Shown one piece after another: positions 55,259-64,000 of a stretch of DNA of 64,000 nucleotides. Positions within the stretch are counted from its first letter, which is position 1. The number at the start of each line of letters is the position of its first letter. Below the pieces are notes generated by a model that was not told the DNA's origin, did not search any database, and saw only the letters and a list, made by a program, of their open reading frames with translations. A program made the translations under genes and the position numbers. The DNA lies in contig MKVT01000001.1 of NCBI GenBank assembly GCA_001898935.1, positions 124,001 through 188,000 of the forward strand, read 5' to 3'. This DNA comes from Paludibacter sp. 47-17. Its GTDB lineage: Bacteria > Bacteroidota > Bacteroidia > Bacteroidales > Paludibacteraceae.

Positions 55259-55276
55259 TTTTTTCAATTTCATACC

Positions 55277-57211
55277 ATGCGAAAACACTGGATTCTTTTT
55301 TCTTTGTTGCTTTTCAACGTTCTTTTTGTTGCTGCTGCAACCACCGTCTCAAGTCCTGATGCCCGGCTGGTCGTGACCATCGATCTGGTGAACGGCAAAC
55401 TGGTTTACCGGGTGAATTACGACGGTAAGCCGGTTATCGAACCTTCGGAGCTGGGGGTGCTAACCAATGAAGGCGATTTTAGCCGTGAACTGGTTTTTGT
55501 TGAAGCCAACAACGAGCTTGTTGAAAAAAACTATGTGCAGGACCGTATTAAAAAATCATCGATAAGCTACCGGGCCAACGGAGTTGTTGTGAAGGTGGAA
55601 AATGCTGAGCAGCAGAAGATGAGTGTTCGTTTCCAGGTAAGTAACAACGATGTAGCCTTCCGCTATGAGCTCGAACCAATGGGTGAACGCCTGGCCTGTG
55701 TCGTACTGCAGGAAACCACCGGGTATACATTCCCGCCTACGGCTACCGGTTTTCTCTCCAATATGATGGGGTCGATGGGAGCTTTTGCCCGTACTTCGCC
55801 AAGCTATGAAAGCGGATATACCAACGATGTTCCGGTGGGCGATCAAACCAGGAATAAAGACGGCTATGTTTTTCCCGCCCTGTTCCGGATTGCCGGCGAT
55901 GGCTGGGTATTGCTTTCCGAAACGGGCGTAAGTAGCAATTATTGTGCTTCCCATCTGAGCCCTTCTTCCGGCGGCGGGTTTAAACTGCAGTTCCCGGCCA
56001 TGTCGCAAAACAATGGAGTCGGTTCCAATACGGTGCAGATGGGATTGCCGGGAGCAACGCCCTGGAGAACAATTACCGTGGGGAGGACGCTTAAACCGAT
56101 AGTGGAAACCACCATTCCTTTCGATCTGGTGGAGCCTCTGTACGCACCTTCCAGGTCGTACCGGCCGGGACGGGCCAGCTGGAGCTGGATTGTTTGGCAG
56201 GATCAGAGTATGAATTGGGCCGACCAGATTCAATATGTCGACCTGGCAGCTGCCATGGGATACGAATATATTCTGATTGATGCGTTGTGGGATACCAATA
56301 TTGGTTACGAACGGATGAAAGAACTGATCCGTTATGCCGATTCGAAACAGGTAGGCGTGTTTTTGTGGTACAATTCCAATGGGGGCTTCAACGACGCTCC
56401 TCAAACGCCCAAAAACAAAATGCATAATCCGGTGGTGCGCCGCAAGGAAATGAAATGGTTGCAGGAAGCAGGGGTTAAGGGGCTGAAAGTGGACTTTTTC
56501 GGCGGCGATAAACAGGAAACCATGCGCTTGTACGAGGATATTCTGGTGGATGCTGATGAGCATGGGTTGATGATCGTTTTTCATGGTTGTACCTTGCCGC
56601 GGGGCTGGGAACGTATGTATCCGAATTTTGTTGGTAGCGAGGCGGTGCTTGCTTCGGAAATGCTGGTTTTTTCTCAGTATGTACGCGATAATGAAGCTTT
56701 TTTTGCCACTCTCCATCCCTTTATCCGCAATGCCGTCGGTAGCATGGAGTTTGGGGGCGTTTTCCTGAATAAATTTTTAAATCGCTCCAACCGCAAAGGG
56801 GCGCAACGATTGACAACCGATGCTTTTCAGTTAGCTACAGCCGTGTTGTTTCAATCGCCCATGCAAATGTTTGCCCTTACTCCCAATAACCTGCAGGACG
56901 CTCCGTCCTTTGCCGTCGATTTTATGAAAGAAATACCTGCCAGCTGGGACGAGACGGTGTATGTGGACGGATATCCCGGAAAGTACATAGTTCTTGCACG
57001 CCGGCACAACACCGACTGGTACCTTGGAGCAGTAAGCGCCTTAAATGAGCCGTTGAAACTCAAGCTCGACTTGCCCATGTTTGCCGGTAAACAAATCAGG
57101 CTGATCAGCGACGATAAAACTAAAATCTCCACCCGTTCGCAATCGGCCGTACCGGCCGACGGTTCGTTCGAGATTACCGTTCAACCGAAAGGCGGATGTG
57201 TGATTTATTAA
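55277..57211 (+). CDS. GH97 glycosidase, retaining type (copy in operon C)
   Basis: The 644-residue exported enzyme has a signal peptide (WILFSLLLFNVLFVAAA), an N-terminal sandwich, and a barrel with YRPGRASWSWIVWQDQSMNW and YILIDALWDTNIGYERMKEL. D406 in LKVDFFGGDKQET is the expected aspartate nucleophile. MFHG-type IVFHGCTLPRGWERMYP follows. It differs clearly from the operon B copy (D398), so the two probably have separate substrates. Candidates are alpha-galactosides or beta-L-arabinopyranosides. It lies 7 nt before GH95. Confidence 0.88.
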   Translation: MRKHWILFSLLLFNVLFVAAATTVSSPDARLVVTIDLVNGKLVYRVNYDGKPVIEPSELGVLTNEGDFSRELVFVEANNELVEKNYVQDRIKKSSISYRANGVVVKVENAEQQKMSVRFQVSNNDVAFRYELEPMGERLACVVLQETTGYTFPPTATGFLSNMMGSMGAFARTSPSYESGYTNDVPVGDQTRNKDGYVFPALFRIAGDGWVLLSETGVSSNYCASHLSPSSGGGFKLQFPAMSQNNGVGSNTVQMGLPGATPWRTITVGRTLKPIVETTIPFDLVEPLYAPSRSYRPGRASWSWIVWQDQSMNWADQIQYVDLAAAMGYEYILIDALWDTNIGYERMKELIRYADSKQVGVFLWYNSNGGFNDAPQTPKNKMHNPVVRRKEMKWLQEAGVKGLKVDFFGGDKQETMRLYEDILVDADEHGLMIVFHGCTLPRGWERMYPNFVGSEAVLASEMLVFSQYVRDNEAFFATLHPFIRNAVGSMEFGGVFLNKFLNRSNRKGAQRLTTDAFQLATAVLFQSPMQMFALTPNNLQDAPSFAVDFMKEIPASWDETVYVDGYPGKYIVLARRHNTDWYLGAVSALNEPLKLKLDLPMFAGKQIRLISDDKTKISTRSQSAVPADGSFEITVQPKGGCVIY

Positions 57212-57218
57212 TTTTTTC

Positions 57219-59660
57219 ATGCTTGGGAACATGGTGAATATTAAATTATGGGTTGGTACCGTGCTGCTGGCTGCCAACGGTATGCTGGCCGGATCGGTAG
57301 CGTCCAACTCCGTTTTATGGTACAATCGGCCGGCAACGAGATGGGAAGAGGCGTTACCGGTCGGAAATTCGCGATTGGGCGCTATGGTGTACGGCAAACC
57401 TCAGCAGGAAGAAATACAGCTCAACGAGGAAACCATCTGGGGGGGCGGTCCGTATACGAATCATAATCCCGGCGCCCCGGGAGCCCTGAATCAGATTCGC
57501 GATCTTGTTTTTAAAGGCCATGCCGGAGAAGCAGACAAACTGATCAACCAACATTTCTTTACACGTGTGCACGGTATGCCTTATCAGACTGCCGGTGCGC
57601 TGCTTCTCAACTTCCCGGATCATGAGGAGGTGGGTTCGTATTATCGTGAATTGGATCTTGCGAAGGCTGTAACTACTACGCGCTACAGCCGGAAGGGAAT
57701 CGGGTATACCCGGACAACGATAGCTTCGTTTGCCGACGATGTGATTATCATGCACTTAACGGCTTCCGAAAAAGAAGCGATCAGTTTTAACCTGGAGTAT
57801 AAATCGCGTGCCGATCATACGACCGGGGCGGTCGGCACTTCTTTTGTTGTGTATGGCCGCGGCACCGATCACGAAGGAATACAAGGCCGGATCAGGTATC
57901 AGATTCATGTCAGGGCCGTGAATAAAGGCGGAGAGGTGGTGGTGGGCGATAAAGGCCTGACGGTGCAGCGTGCCGACGAGGTGACGCTCTATATTTCCAT
58001 CGGGACTAATTTTGTGGATTATAAAACCCTTTCGGCCGATGAGGGCGCCCGCGCCGCACATAAATTGGACGCAGCCCTGAAAAAGAACTTCGATGAGGCC
58101 CTACGCGGGCATTCGTCGCGTTATGCGCTTCAGTTCAATCGCTTCGAATTAAACCTGGGCGCTGATCCTGTGGCGGCAAAACTACCCACGAATGAGCGGA
58201 TCGCGACCTTTAAAAGCACGCAGGATCCTTCTCTGGTGGCCCTTCTCGTGCAGTTTGGACGCTATTTGCTGATTAGTTCGTCGCAGCCGGGCGGTCAACC
58301 GGCCAATTTGCAAGGTGTTTGGGCGCATTCGCTCACTCCGCCGTGGGACTCGAAGTATACCATCAATATCAACACCGAAATGAATTATTGGCCGGCGGAA
58401 ATCACCAACTTGTCGGAAACGCACGATCCGCTTATTCAGATGGTGAAAGAACTGGCTGTTACCGGCACTGCAACAGCTCGCGAGATGTACGGTGCCGAAG
58501 GTTGGGTAGCCCACCATAATACGGATCTTTGGCGGGTGACGAGCCCCATCGATTTTGCAGCTGCCGGCATGTGGCCTACCGGTGGGGCATGGCTCACCCA
58601 GCACCTGTGGGAACGCTATCTTTTTACCGGCGATAAGACCTTCCTGAAGGAGGTGTTCTTTGTTTTCAAAGGTGCCGCCGACTATTTTCTAAGCAGTATG
58701 GTAAAACATCCTGTTCACAACTGGATGGTGGTTTCTCCTTCGGTGTCGCCCGAACATGGACCCATTTCGGCTGGGTGTACCATGGATAATCAGCTGGTGT
58801 TTGATGTGCTGTCGCGCACCGCTATGGCAATTGATATTCTCGATGGAAACCGGGAGTATAAACAGAAATTAATGGCCCGTTTGGCCATGCTGCCGCCGAT
58901 GCAGATCGGGAAACATTCGCAGCTGCAGGAATGGTTGGACGACCGCGATGATCCCGGCAATCAACATCGTCACGTCTCACACCTGTATGGTTTGTATCCC
59001 GGCAATCAGATTTCTCCCTACAAAACTCCCGACTTGCTCGAAGCCGCCCGGAATTCCTTGCTTTACAGAGGCGATATGGCTACCGGATGGTCGATCGGAT
59101 GGAAAGTCAATCTGTGGGCCCGCCTGCTGGACGGAAATCATGCATACAAAATCATCAATAATATGCTTACCATAGCCGATGGTACGCCGGCCAACGACGG
59201 ACGCACCTATCCGAACCTGTTTACAGCGCATCCGCCATTTCAAATCGACGGTAACTTCGGGCTGACGGCCGGAGTAGTCGAAATGCTGGTACAAAGCCAC
59301 GACGATGCGGTACATCTGTTGCCGGCCCTGCCCGATCTGTGGCCTTCAGGTACTGTGAAAGGGATAGTAGCCCGGGGTGGTTTCGTGGTGGATATGACCT
59401 GGGACGATACAATGCTTACTCAGGCAGTGATTCACTCCAGGATCGGCGGAAACGTCCGCATTCGTTCCTATGTGCCACTGAAAGCTAAAGGACTGAAAAT
59501 GGCGGAAGGTCCTTCGAAGAATGAGTTGCAACATTCCGCACGCACTCCCGCCCCTCTGCGGTCGGAACAAGCACAGTTGAAAGGTCTCCGCCTGAAGGAA
59601 GTGTATGAGTATGACTTGATGACCCAAGCCGGGAAAACGTATTCCATTAAAATTAAATAA
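57219..59660 (+). CDS. GH95 alpha-L-fucosidase / alpha-L-galactosidase family enzyme
   Basis: The 813-residue exported enzyme has the GH95 plan: an N-terminal beta region (NRPATRWEEALPVGNSRLGA, QLNEETIWGGGPYTNHNPGA), a large helical barrel (about 330-700) and a C-terminal beta domain. Family blocks include LQGVWAHSLTPPWDSKYTIN, INTEMNYWPAEITNLSE, VSPSVSPEHGP and FQIDGNFGLTAGVVEMLVQS. In complex-xylan loci of gut Bacteroides, GH95 members remove terminal L-galactose from glucuronoxylan, which fits this setting better than fucose. It is third in operon C, 10 nt before a GH43 gene. ATG 57231 is an alternative start. Confidence 0.9.
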   Translation: MLGNMVNIKLWVGTVLLAANGMLAGSVASNSVLWYNRPATRWEEALPVGNSRLGAMVYGKPQQEEIQLNEETIWGGGPYTNHNPGAPGALNQIRDLVFKGHAGEADKLINQHFFTRVHGMPYQTAGALLLNFPDHEEVGSYYRELDLAKAVTTTRYSRKGIGYTRTTIASFADDVIIMHLTASEKEAISFNLEYKSRADHTTGAVGTSFVVYGRGTDHEGIQGRIRYQIHVRAVNKGGEVVVGDKGLTVQRADEVTLYISIGTNFVDYKTLSADEGARAAHKLDAALKKNFDEALRGHSSRYALQFNRFELNLGADPVAAKLPTNERIATFKSTQDPSLVALLVQFGRYLLISSSQPGGQPANLQGVWAHSLTPPWDSKYTININTEMNYWPAEITNLSETHDPLIQMVKELAVTGTATAREMYGAEGWVAHHNTDLWRVTSPIDFAAAGMWPTGGAWLTQHLWERYLFTGDKTFLKEVFFVFKGAADYFLSSMVKHPVHNWMVVSPSVSPEHGPISAGCTMDNQLVFDVLSRTAMAIDILDGNREYKQKLMARLAMLPPMQIGKHSQLQEWLDDRDDPGNQHRHVSHLYGLYPGNQISPYKTPDLLEAARNSLLYRGDMATGWSIGWKVNLWARLLDGNHAYKIINNMLTIADGTPANDGRTYPNLFTAHPPFQIDGNFGLTAGVVEMLVQSHDDAVHLLPALPDLWPSGTVKGIVARGGFVVDMTWDDTMLTQAVIHSRIGGNVRIRSYVPLKAKGLKMAEGPSKNELQHSARTPAPLRSEQAQLKGLRLKEVYEYDLMTQAGKTYSIKIK

Positions 59661-59670
59661 ATATTACCAG

Positions 59671-61413
59671 ATGAACTTGTTTAAATGCTCCGTGATCATG
59701 CTGCTGCTGGTAGTTTCCCTGCCGGCATCCGCATCTGAAAAAACAAAAAAACTTCCTGCTAATGTGCCGGTTTTCACTGGGTTTACTTATGTGGGAGATG
59801 ATAAAGTCTACCGGGATAATCCCTTGTCGGATCGTGAGTTTTATAATCCTGTTTTACAGGGTTGTTACCCCGATCCGTCGATTTGCCGTAAAGGGGATGA
59901 TTATTTCGTGGTGTCGTCGTCGTTTGCCATGTTCCCCGGTGTACCCATTTTTCATTCCAGGGATCTGGTGAACTGGAAACAGATCGGACACGTGCTGGAC
60001 AGGAAGTCGCAACTCAAAGTATTTGATACCGGGGTGTCGGCCGGGATTTATGCACCGGCCATCCGCTACAACAAGTACAACGATACTTTTTACATGATTA
60101 CTACCCAGTTTGCCGGCGGTATTGGCAATATGGTGGTGAAAACGAAGGACCCGTTTCAGGGATGGAGCGACCCCCTACCGTTGAAGTTCGATGGTATCGA
60201 CCCTTCCTTGTTTTTTGATGAGGATGGGAAAGCCTATGTGATTCATAACGATGCGCCCGATAAGGGAAAAGAATTGTACAACGGGCATCGCGTAATTAAA
60301 ATCTGGGAATACGATGTGGCGAATGATCAGGTGATTGCCGGAACCGATCGGATTATTGTCGATGGAGGGGTAGATATCGCTCAGAAGCCGATCTGGATCG
60401 AGGCGCCGCATATTTATAAAAAGAACGGTATTTACTACCTGATGTGTGCCGAAGGGGGAACCGGCGGTTGGCACAGTGAAGTGATTTTCACCAGCGATAA
60501 GCCTATGGGGCCTTACAAACCGGCGCCTTCGAACCCGATACTTTCACAACGGTATTTGCAGTCTGACCGTCCGGATAAAGTAGATTGGGCCGGGCATGCC
60601 GATCTGGTGGAAGGGCCCGACGGAAAGTATTACGGTGTATTTCTGGCCATTCGCCCCAACGGTAAGGGACGTGTGAATACCGGTCGCGAAACTTTTATTC
60701 TTCCGGTCGACTGGTCGGGTACGTACCCTGTTTTCGAAAACGGGTTGGTGCCGATGAAGCCTAAACTCGAATTGCCCGAAGGGGTGGTGAATAAAACGGG
60801 GAAAGAAGGATTTTTTCCGAACGGGAACTTTCGGTTTACCGACGATTTTAAAAATCCGGTGCTCGATTTTCGCTGGATCAGCATGAGAGGCCCTCGCGAG
60901 GACTTTATCGCTTCTCATACAAAGGGATTGATTATTAAGCCCTATGCGGTTAATATTAACGAAGTGAAGCCGGTGTCGGCTCTTTTTCATCGCCAGCAGC
61001 ATAAGCGTTTCAGTGCCCATACCCGTATGGAGTATCTGCCCGCAGGTCCGGGCGATCTGGCCGGATTGGTCTGCTACCAGAGTGAGGCGTTCAATTATGT
61101 GTTTGGAGTGACGGCCAAAGGCAAAGAGCATTTTATCGTGTTGGCCCGCACCGAACGAAAAGGAAGCCCCCGCGATGGCAAGGTGCAGACCACCGTTGTT
61201 GCCAGCCGGCAGGTGGACCTGGCAAAAGGGATCGATTTGAAGGTGTCGGCACTGGAAGATGAGTACCGGTTTGAATTTTCGACCGACAAGGTGAATTTTA
61301 CAAACCTGGGCGGAGTGGTTTCGGGTGATATTCTTTCGACCAATGTGGCGGGCGGCTTTACGGGCGCACTGATTGGTCTGTATGCTACCACCCTGAATGA
61401 TATTAAGTTATAA
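59671..61413 (+). CDS. GH43 beta-xylosidase-like enzyme with C-terminal sandwich
   Basis: The 580-residue exported enzyme has a signal peptide ending near LPASA. The propeller (about 50-370) has catalytic Asp in LQGCYPDPSICRKGDDYFVV, a second Asp in FDGIDPSLFFDEDGKAYVIH and the acid Glu in WIEAPHIYKKNGIYYLM. A C-terminal concanavalin-like sandwich (about 385-575) is typical of XynB-like beta-xylosidases and related arabinofuranosidases. It follows GH95 and lies 18 nt before GH115 in operon C. A role at the non-reducing end of xylo-oligosaccharides is likely. Confidence 0.88.
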   Translation: MNLFKCSVIMLLLVVSLPASASEKTKKLPANVPVFTGFTYVGDDKVYRDNPLSDREFYNPVLQGCYPDPSICRKGDDYFVVSSSFAMFPGVPIFHSRDLVNWKQIGHVLDRKSQLKVFDTGVSAGIYAPAIRYNKYNDTFYMITTQFAGGIGNMVVKTKDPFQGWSDPLPLKFDGIDPSLFFDEDGKAYVIHNDAPDKGKELYNGHRVIKIWEYDVANDQVIAGTDRIIVDGGVDIAQKPIWIEAPHIYKKNGIYYLMCAEGGTGGWHSEVIFTSDKPMGPYKPAPSNPILSQRYLQSDRPDKVDWAGHADLVEGPDGKYYGVFLAIRPNGKGRVNTGRETFILPVDWSGTYPVFENGLVPMKPKLELPEGVVNKTGKEGFFPNGNFRFTDDFKNPVLDFRWISMRGPREDFIASHTKGLIIKPYAVNINEVKPVSALFHRQQHKRFSAHTRMEYLPAGPGDLAGLVCYQSEAFNYVFGVTAKGKEHFIVLARTERKGSPRDGKVQTTVVASRQVDLAKGIDLKVSALEDEYRFEFSTDKVNFTNLGGVVSGDILSTNVAGGFTGALIGLYATTLNDIKL

Positions 61414-61431
61414 CCAAGAAATTCTACTAGC

Positions 61432-64000
61432 ATGTTTAATACGAAATGGAGCGTAATGGCTGCTTTGTTCTTTTGGAGTGTCGGTTCTGTTGTTGCCGCC
61501 TCAAGGATGGGCCAAAGCTATGTTACCGAACAGGAAGGAGATGGTTTTTTTACCATCAAAAACAAGGATGCGGTGGCCGGACTGCTGATCTGTTCTTCCG
61601 ATTATCCGGGTGTAATCCGGGCGTTCTACGATTTACAGGAAGATATAGCACGGGTTACAGGCTCGAAACCCGATTTCAGGTTCAATAGAACCTTTAATGC
61701 ACGGCAGGTGATCATTGCCGGAACCTTAGGTAAAAGCACCCTCGTCGATCGATTGGCCGAACGAAACTTGATTGATGCGAATGAACTCCGCGGGAAATGG
61801 GAGAAATTCATTATCAAAACGATCGATAATCCGTTGCCGGGTGTCCAACAGGCGTTGGTGATTGCCGGTAGCGATAAACGAGGTACTATTTACGGTATTT
61901 ACGATTTGTCGGAACAGCTGGGAGTATCGCCCTGGTACTGGTGGGCCGATGTACCGGTTCAGAAAAAAGAGAAGGTGTTCGTTGTTCCCGGTGCCTATAC
62001 CCAAGGCGAACCTGCCGTGAAGTACCGCGGGATTTTTATCAACGACGAGGCACCCTGCCTTACCAGCTGGGTGAAACATACCTACGGCACCGATTATGGC
62101 GATCATCGGTTTTATACCCGCGTTTTTGAGCTGATTCTGAGGTTGAAGGGTAATTATTTGTGGCCGGCCATGTGGAACTGGGCCTTTTATGCCGATGATC
62201 CGCTCAATAGTAAGATAGCCGACGAGATGGGGATCGTGATGGGGACTTCGCACCACGAGCCGATGGCGCGCAACCATCAGGAGTGGAGCCGGAAACGCCG
62301 GGAATATGGCGCCTGGAACTACGCGACCAACCAAAAGGTAATCGATCGGTTTTTCAGGGAGGGGATCGAGCGGATGAAAGGTACGGAGGATATCGTTACC
62401 ATTGGGATGCGCGGCGATGGCGATGAAGCCATGTCGAAAGAAACGGACGTGCAGTTGCTCGAACGGGTGGTTAAAAATCAACGTAAAATAATCGAACAAA
62501 CCACAAAACGACCTGCCGGCGCGACTCCCCAGATTTGGGCCCTTTACAAGGAAGTGCTCGATTATTACGATGCCGGCATGGGGGTGCCCGAGGATGTTAT
62601 AATTCTCTTGTGCGACGATAACTGGGGTAATGTGCGTCGTCTTCCCAATGCAAAAGAATTAAACCACCCGGGCGGATGGGGGATGTATTACCATGTCGAC
62701 TATGTGGGTGCCCCCCGTAATTCGAAATGGCTCAATGTAACTCCGATCCAGCATATGTGGGAGCAGTTGCAGCTCACCTACGATTATGGCGTCGATCGGC
62801 TTTGGGTGCTCAACGTGGGCGATATCAAACCCATGGAATACCCCATCACCTTGTTTATGGATATGGCCTGGAACCCGACACGGTACACTGCCGCCGACCT
62901 GCTGGATCATCCGCGGGCATTTTGTGCGCAACAATTCGGGTCCGATCAGGCCGACGAAGCGATGCGCATTTTAAACCTGTACAGCAAATACAACGGTCGG
63001 GTTACTGCCGAAATGCTCGATCGTACAACCTATAATCTCGAAACCGGAGAGTGGAAAAAGGTATCGGACGAATACCTGAAACTCGAGGCCGAAGCATTAC
63101 GGCAATACCTCACGCTGAAGCCGGAGTTCCGCGATGCCTACAAGCAATTGATTTTGTTTCCGGTTCAGGCGATGGCCAATCTTTACGAGATGTATTATTC
63201 GCAGGCCATGAATCATCAGTTGTATGCCGCGAATAATCCGCAAGCCAATGCGTGGGCCGATAAGGTGGTACGCACGTTTAAACGTGATGCCGAGTTGGAA
63301 TACGATTACAACCATGTGATGGCCAATGGGAAATGGAAAAATATGATGATCCAGAAAAAGATTGGCTACACGTCGTGGAACGATAATTTTCCGGCGAATA
63401 AGATGCCGGAGGTTTTCAGAATCGAAAATCCCGGAACTGCTGTCGGAAAGTACGTTTTTACTCCCGGTAATGGGTATGTGTCGATCGAGGCCGAACACTA
63501 TTACGAACTGAAGCATGCCGCCCATGCCCGCTGGACCGTGATTCCCCATTCGGGACGTACCCTGAGTGGTATGGCGGTCATGCCTTATTCGGAGCCGGTA
63601 GCCGGTGCATCCGTAAGTTATAAAATGAAACTTCCGGCCGAAGTGAAAACCGTTACGGTTCACGTAGTGGTAAAATCGACCCTCGCTTTTGCCAATCTGG
63701 ATGGACATCGATACCAGGTCGGATGGGAGGGAGGAGAATCGCAAACGGTAAATTTCAATGCCGATTTGAACGAAAAACCGGAAAATATCTATTCGGTATT
63801 CTACCCTACCGTTGCCCGCAGAGTGGTGGAGAAGAAGGTGAAGCTGGAGGTGCCGGCATCGGCAGACGGGATGCAGGTACTCACACTGACTCCCTTGGAT
63901 CCGGGTATCGTATTCCAAAAAATCGTGGTCGACTTCGGAGGGTACAAAAACTCCTATCTGTTTATGGATGAGTCGCCCAGTATCAGGTCAAACTCGACGG
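61432..64000 (+). CDS. GH115 alpha-glucuronidase, 3' end off the window
   Basis: The frame is open from ATG 61432 to the window edge (856 codons). The signal peptide is FNTKWSVMAALFFWSVGSVV. The GH115 domain includes VIAGSDKRGTIYGIYDLSEQ, SPWYWWADVPVQKKEKVFV, RGIFINDEAPCLTSWVKHTY, LKGNYLWPAMWNWAFYADDP and MRGDGDEAMSK. The last residues (KIVVDFGGYKNSYLFMDESP) look like the very end of the C-terminal domain, so little is missing. These enzymes remove (4-O-methyl-)glucuronic acid from internal xylose units of glucuronoxylan. It is the last visible gene of operon C. Products would feed uronate catabolism. Confidence 0.9.
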   Translation, partial: MFNTKWSVMAALFFWSVGSVVAASRMGQSYVTEQEGDGFFTIKNKDAVAGLLICSSDYPGVIRAFYDLQEDIARVTGSKPDFRFNRTFNARQVIIAGTLGKSTLVDRLAERNLIDANELRGKWEKFIIKTIDNPLPGVQQALVIAGSDKRGTIYGIYDLSEQLGVSPWYWWADVPVQKKEKVFVVPGAYTQGEPAVKYRGIFINDEAPCLTSWVKHTYGTDYGDHRFYTRVFELILRLKGNYLWPAMWNWAFYADDPLNSKIADEMGIVMGTSHHEPMARNHQEWSRKRREYGAWNYATNQKVIDRFFREGIERMKGTEDIVTIGMRGDGDEAMSKETDVQLLERVVKNQRKIIEQTTKRPAGATPQIWALYKEVLDYYDAGMGVPEDVIILLCDDNWGNVRRLPNAKELNHPGGWGMYYHVDYVGAPRNSKWLNVTPIQHMWEQLQLTYDYGVDRLWVLNVGDIKPMEYPITLFMDMAWNPTRYTAADLLDHPRAFCAQQFGSDQADEAMRILNLYSKYNGRVTAEMLDRTTYNLETGEWKKVSDEYLKLEAEALRQYLTLKPEFRDAYKQLILFPVQAMANLYEMYYSQAMNHQLYAANNPQANAWADKVVRTFKRDAELEYDYNHVMANGKWKNMMIQKKIGYTSWNDNFPANKMPEVFRIENPGTAVGKYVFTPGNGYVSIEAEHYYELKHAAHARWTVIPHSGRTLSGMAVMPYSEPVAGASVSYKMKLPAEVKTVTVHVVVKSTLAFANLDGHRYQVGWEGGESQTVNFNADLNEKPENIYSVFYPTVARRVVEKKVKLEVPASADGMQVLTLTPLDPGIVFQKIVVDFGGYKNSYLFMDESPSIRSNST

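Overview
The window looks like a chromosomal segment from a Bacteroidota, most likely Bacteroidales, organism. Evidence: repeated promoters with the Bacteroidota -7 box TAnnTTTG, a hybrid two-component system (HTCS), SusB-type GH97 enzymes, a Nudix-type AraR, a type IX secretion (T9SS) sorting domain, and CotH proteins next to carbohydrate enzymes. Genus cannot be fixed from the sequence; a Paludibacter/Dysgonomonas-like lineage is only a guess. No rRNA, tRNA, insertion sequence or CRISPR array was seen.

Left part (1-25.6 kb). A truncated TonB-dependent receptor and a broken cotH-like gene are followed by an L-arabinose module: araD-araA-araB on the minus strand, diverging from galM, an SSS-family symporter and the Nudix regulator araR. 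Then come a Memo-family protein with altered metal ligands, a DUF4403-type lipoprotein, an EamA exporter, an AraC regulator diverging from uxaB-uxaA (hexuronate catabolism), and a stressosome-like rsb operon ending in a hybrid histidine kinase. A CDGSH iron-sulfur protein sits beside it.

Right part (25.7-64 kb). This is a large xylan locus. Operon A (plus): CE1 esterase, GH43, GH30, CotH, SGNH esterase. Operon B (minus): GH98, GH97, CE1, GH43-CBM6, GH43-CBM6. Next on the plus strand are two GH10 xylanases, a secreted unknown and the HTCS gene. Operon C (plus): GH127/146 (interrupted), GH97, GH95, GH43, GH115 (runs off the end). The enzymes fit a highly decorated glucuronoarabinoxylan: GH10/GH30/GH98 cut the backbone, esterases remove acyl groups, and GH43/GH95/GH97/GH115/GH127 remove side groups. 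Released arabinose and uronic acids could feed the ara and uxa modules. No SusC/SusD pair lies in the xylan part.

The strongest novel signal is regulatory. Five promoters of the xylan locus carry a direct repeat of a TATCTAAA-like octamer with a 21-bp period, ending 28 bp (once 29 bp) before the -7 box. This is proposed as the HTCS operator. The uxaB promoter has the same geometry with a different octamer (TCGATAT). Other unusual items are a family of stem-covarying hairpin repeats at the ends of araD and araB, two in-frame stop codons in otherwise intact genes, and the rsb-hybrid-kinase operon.
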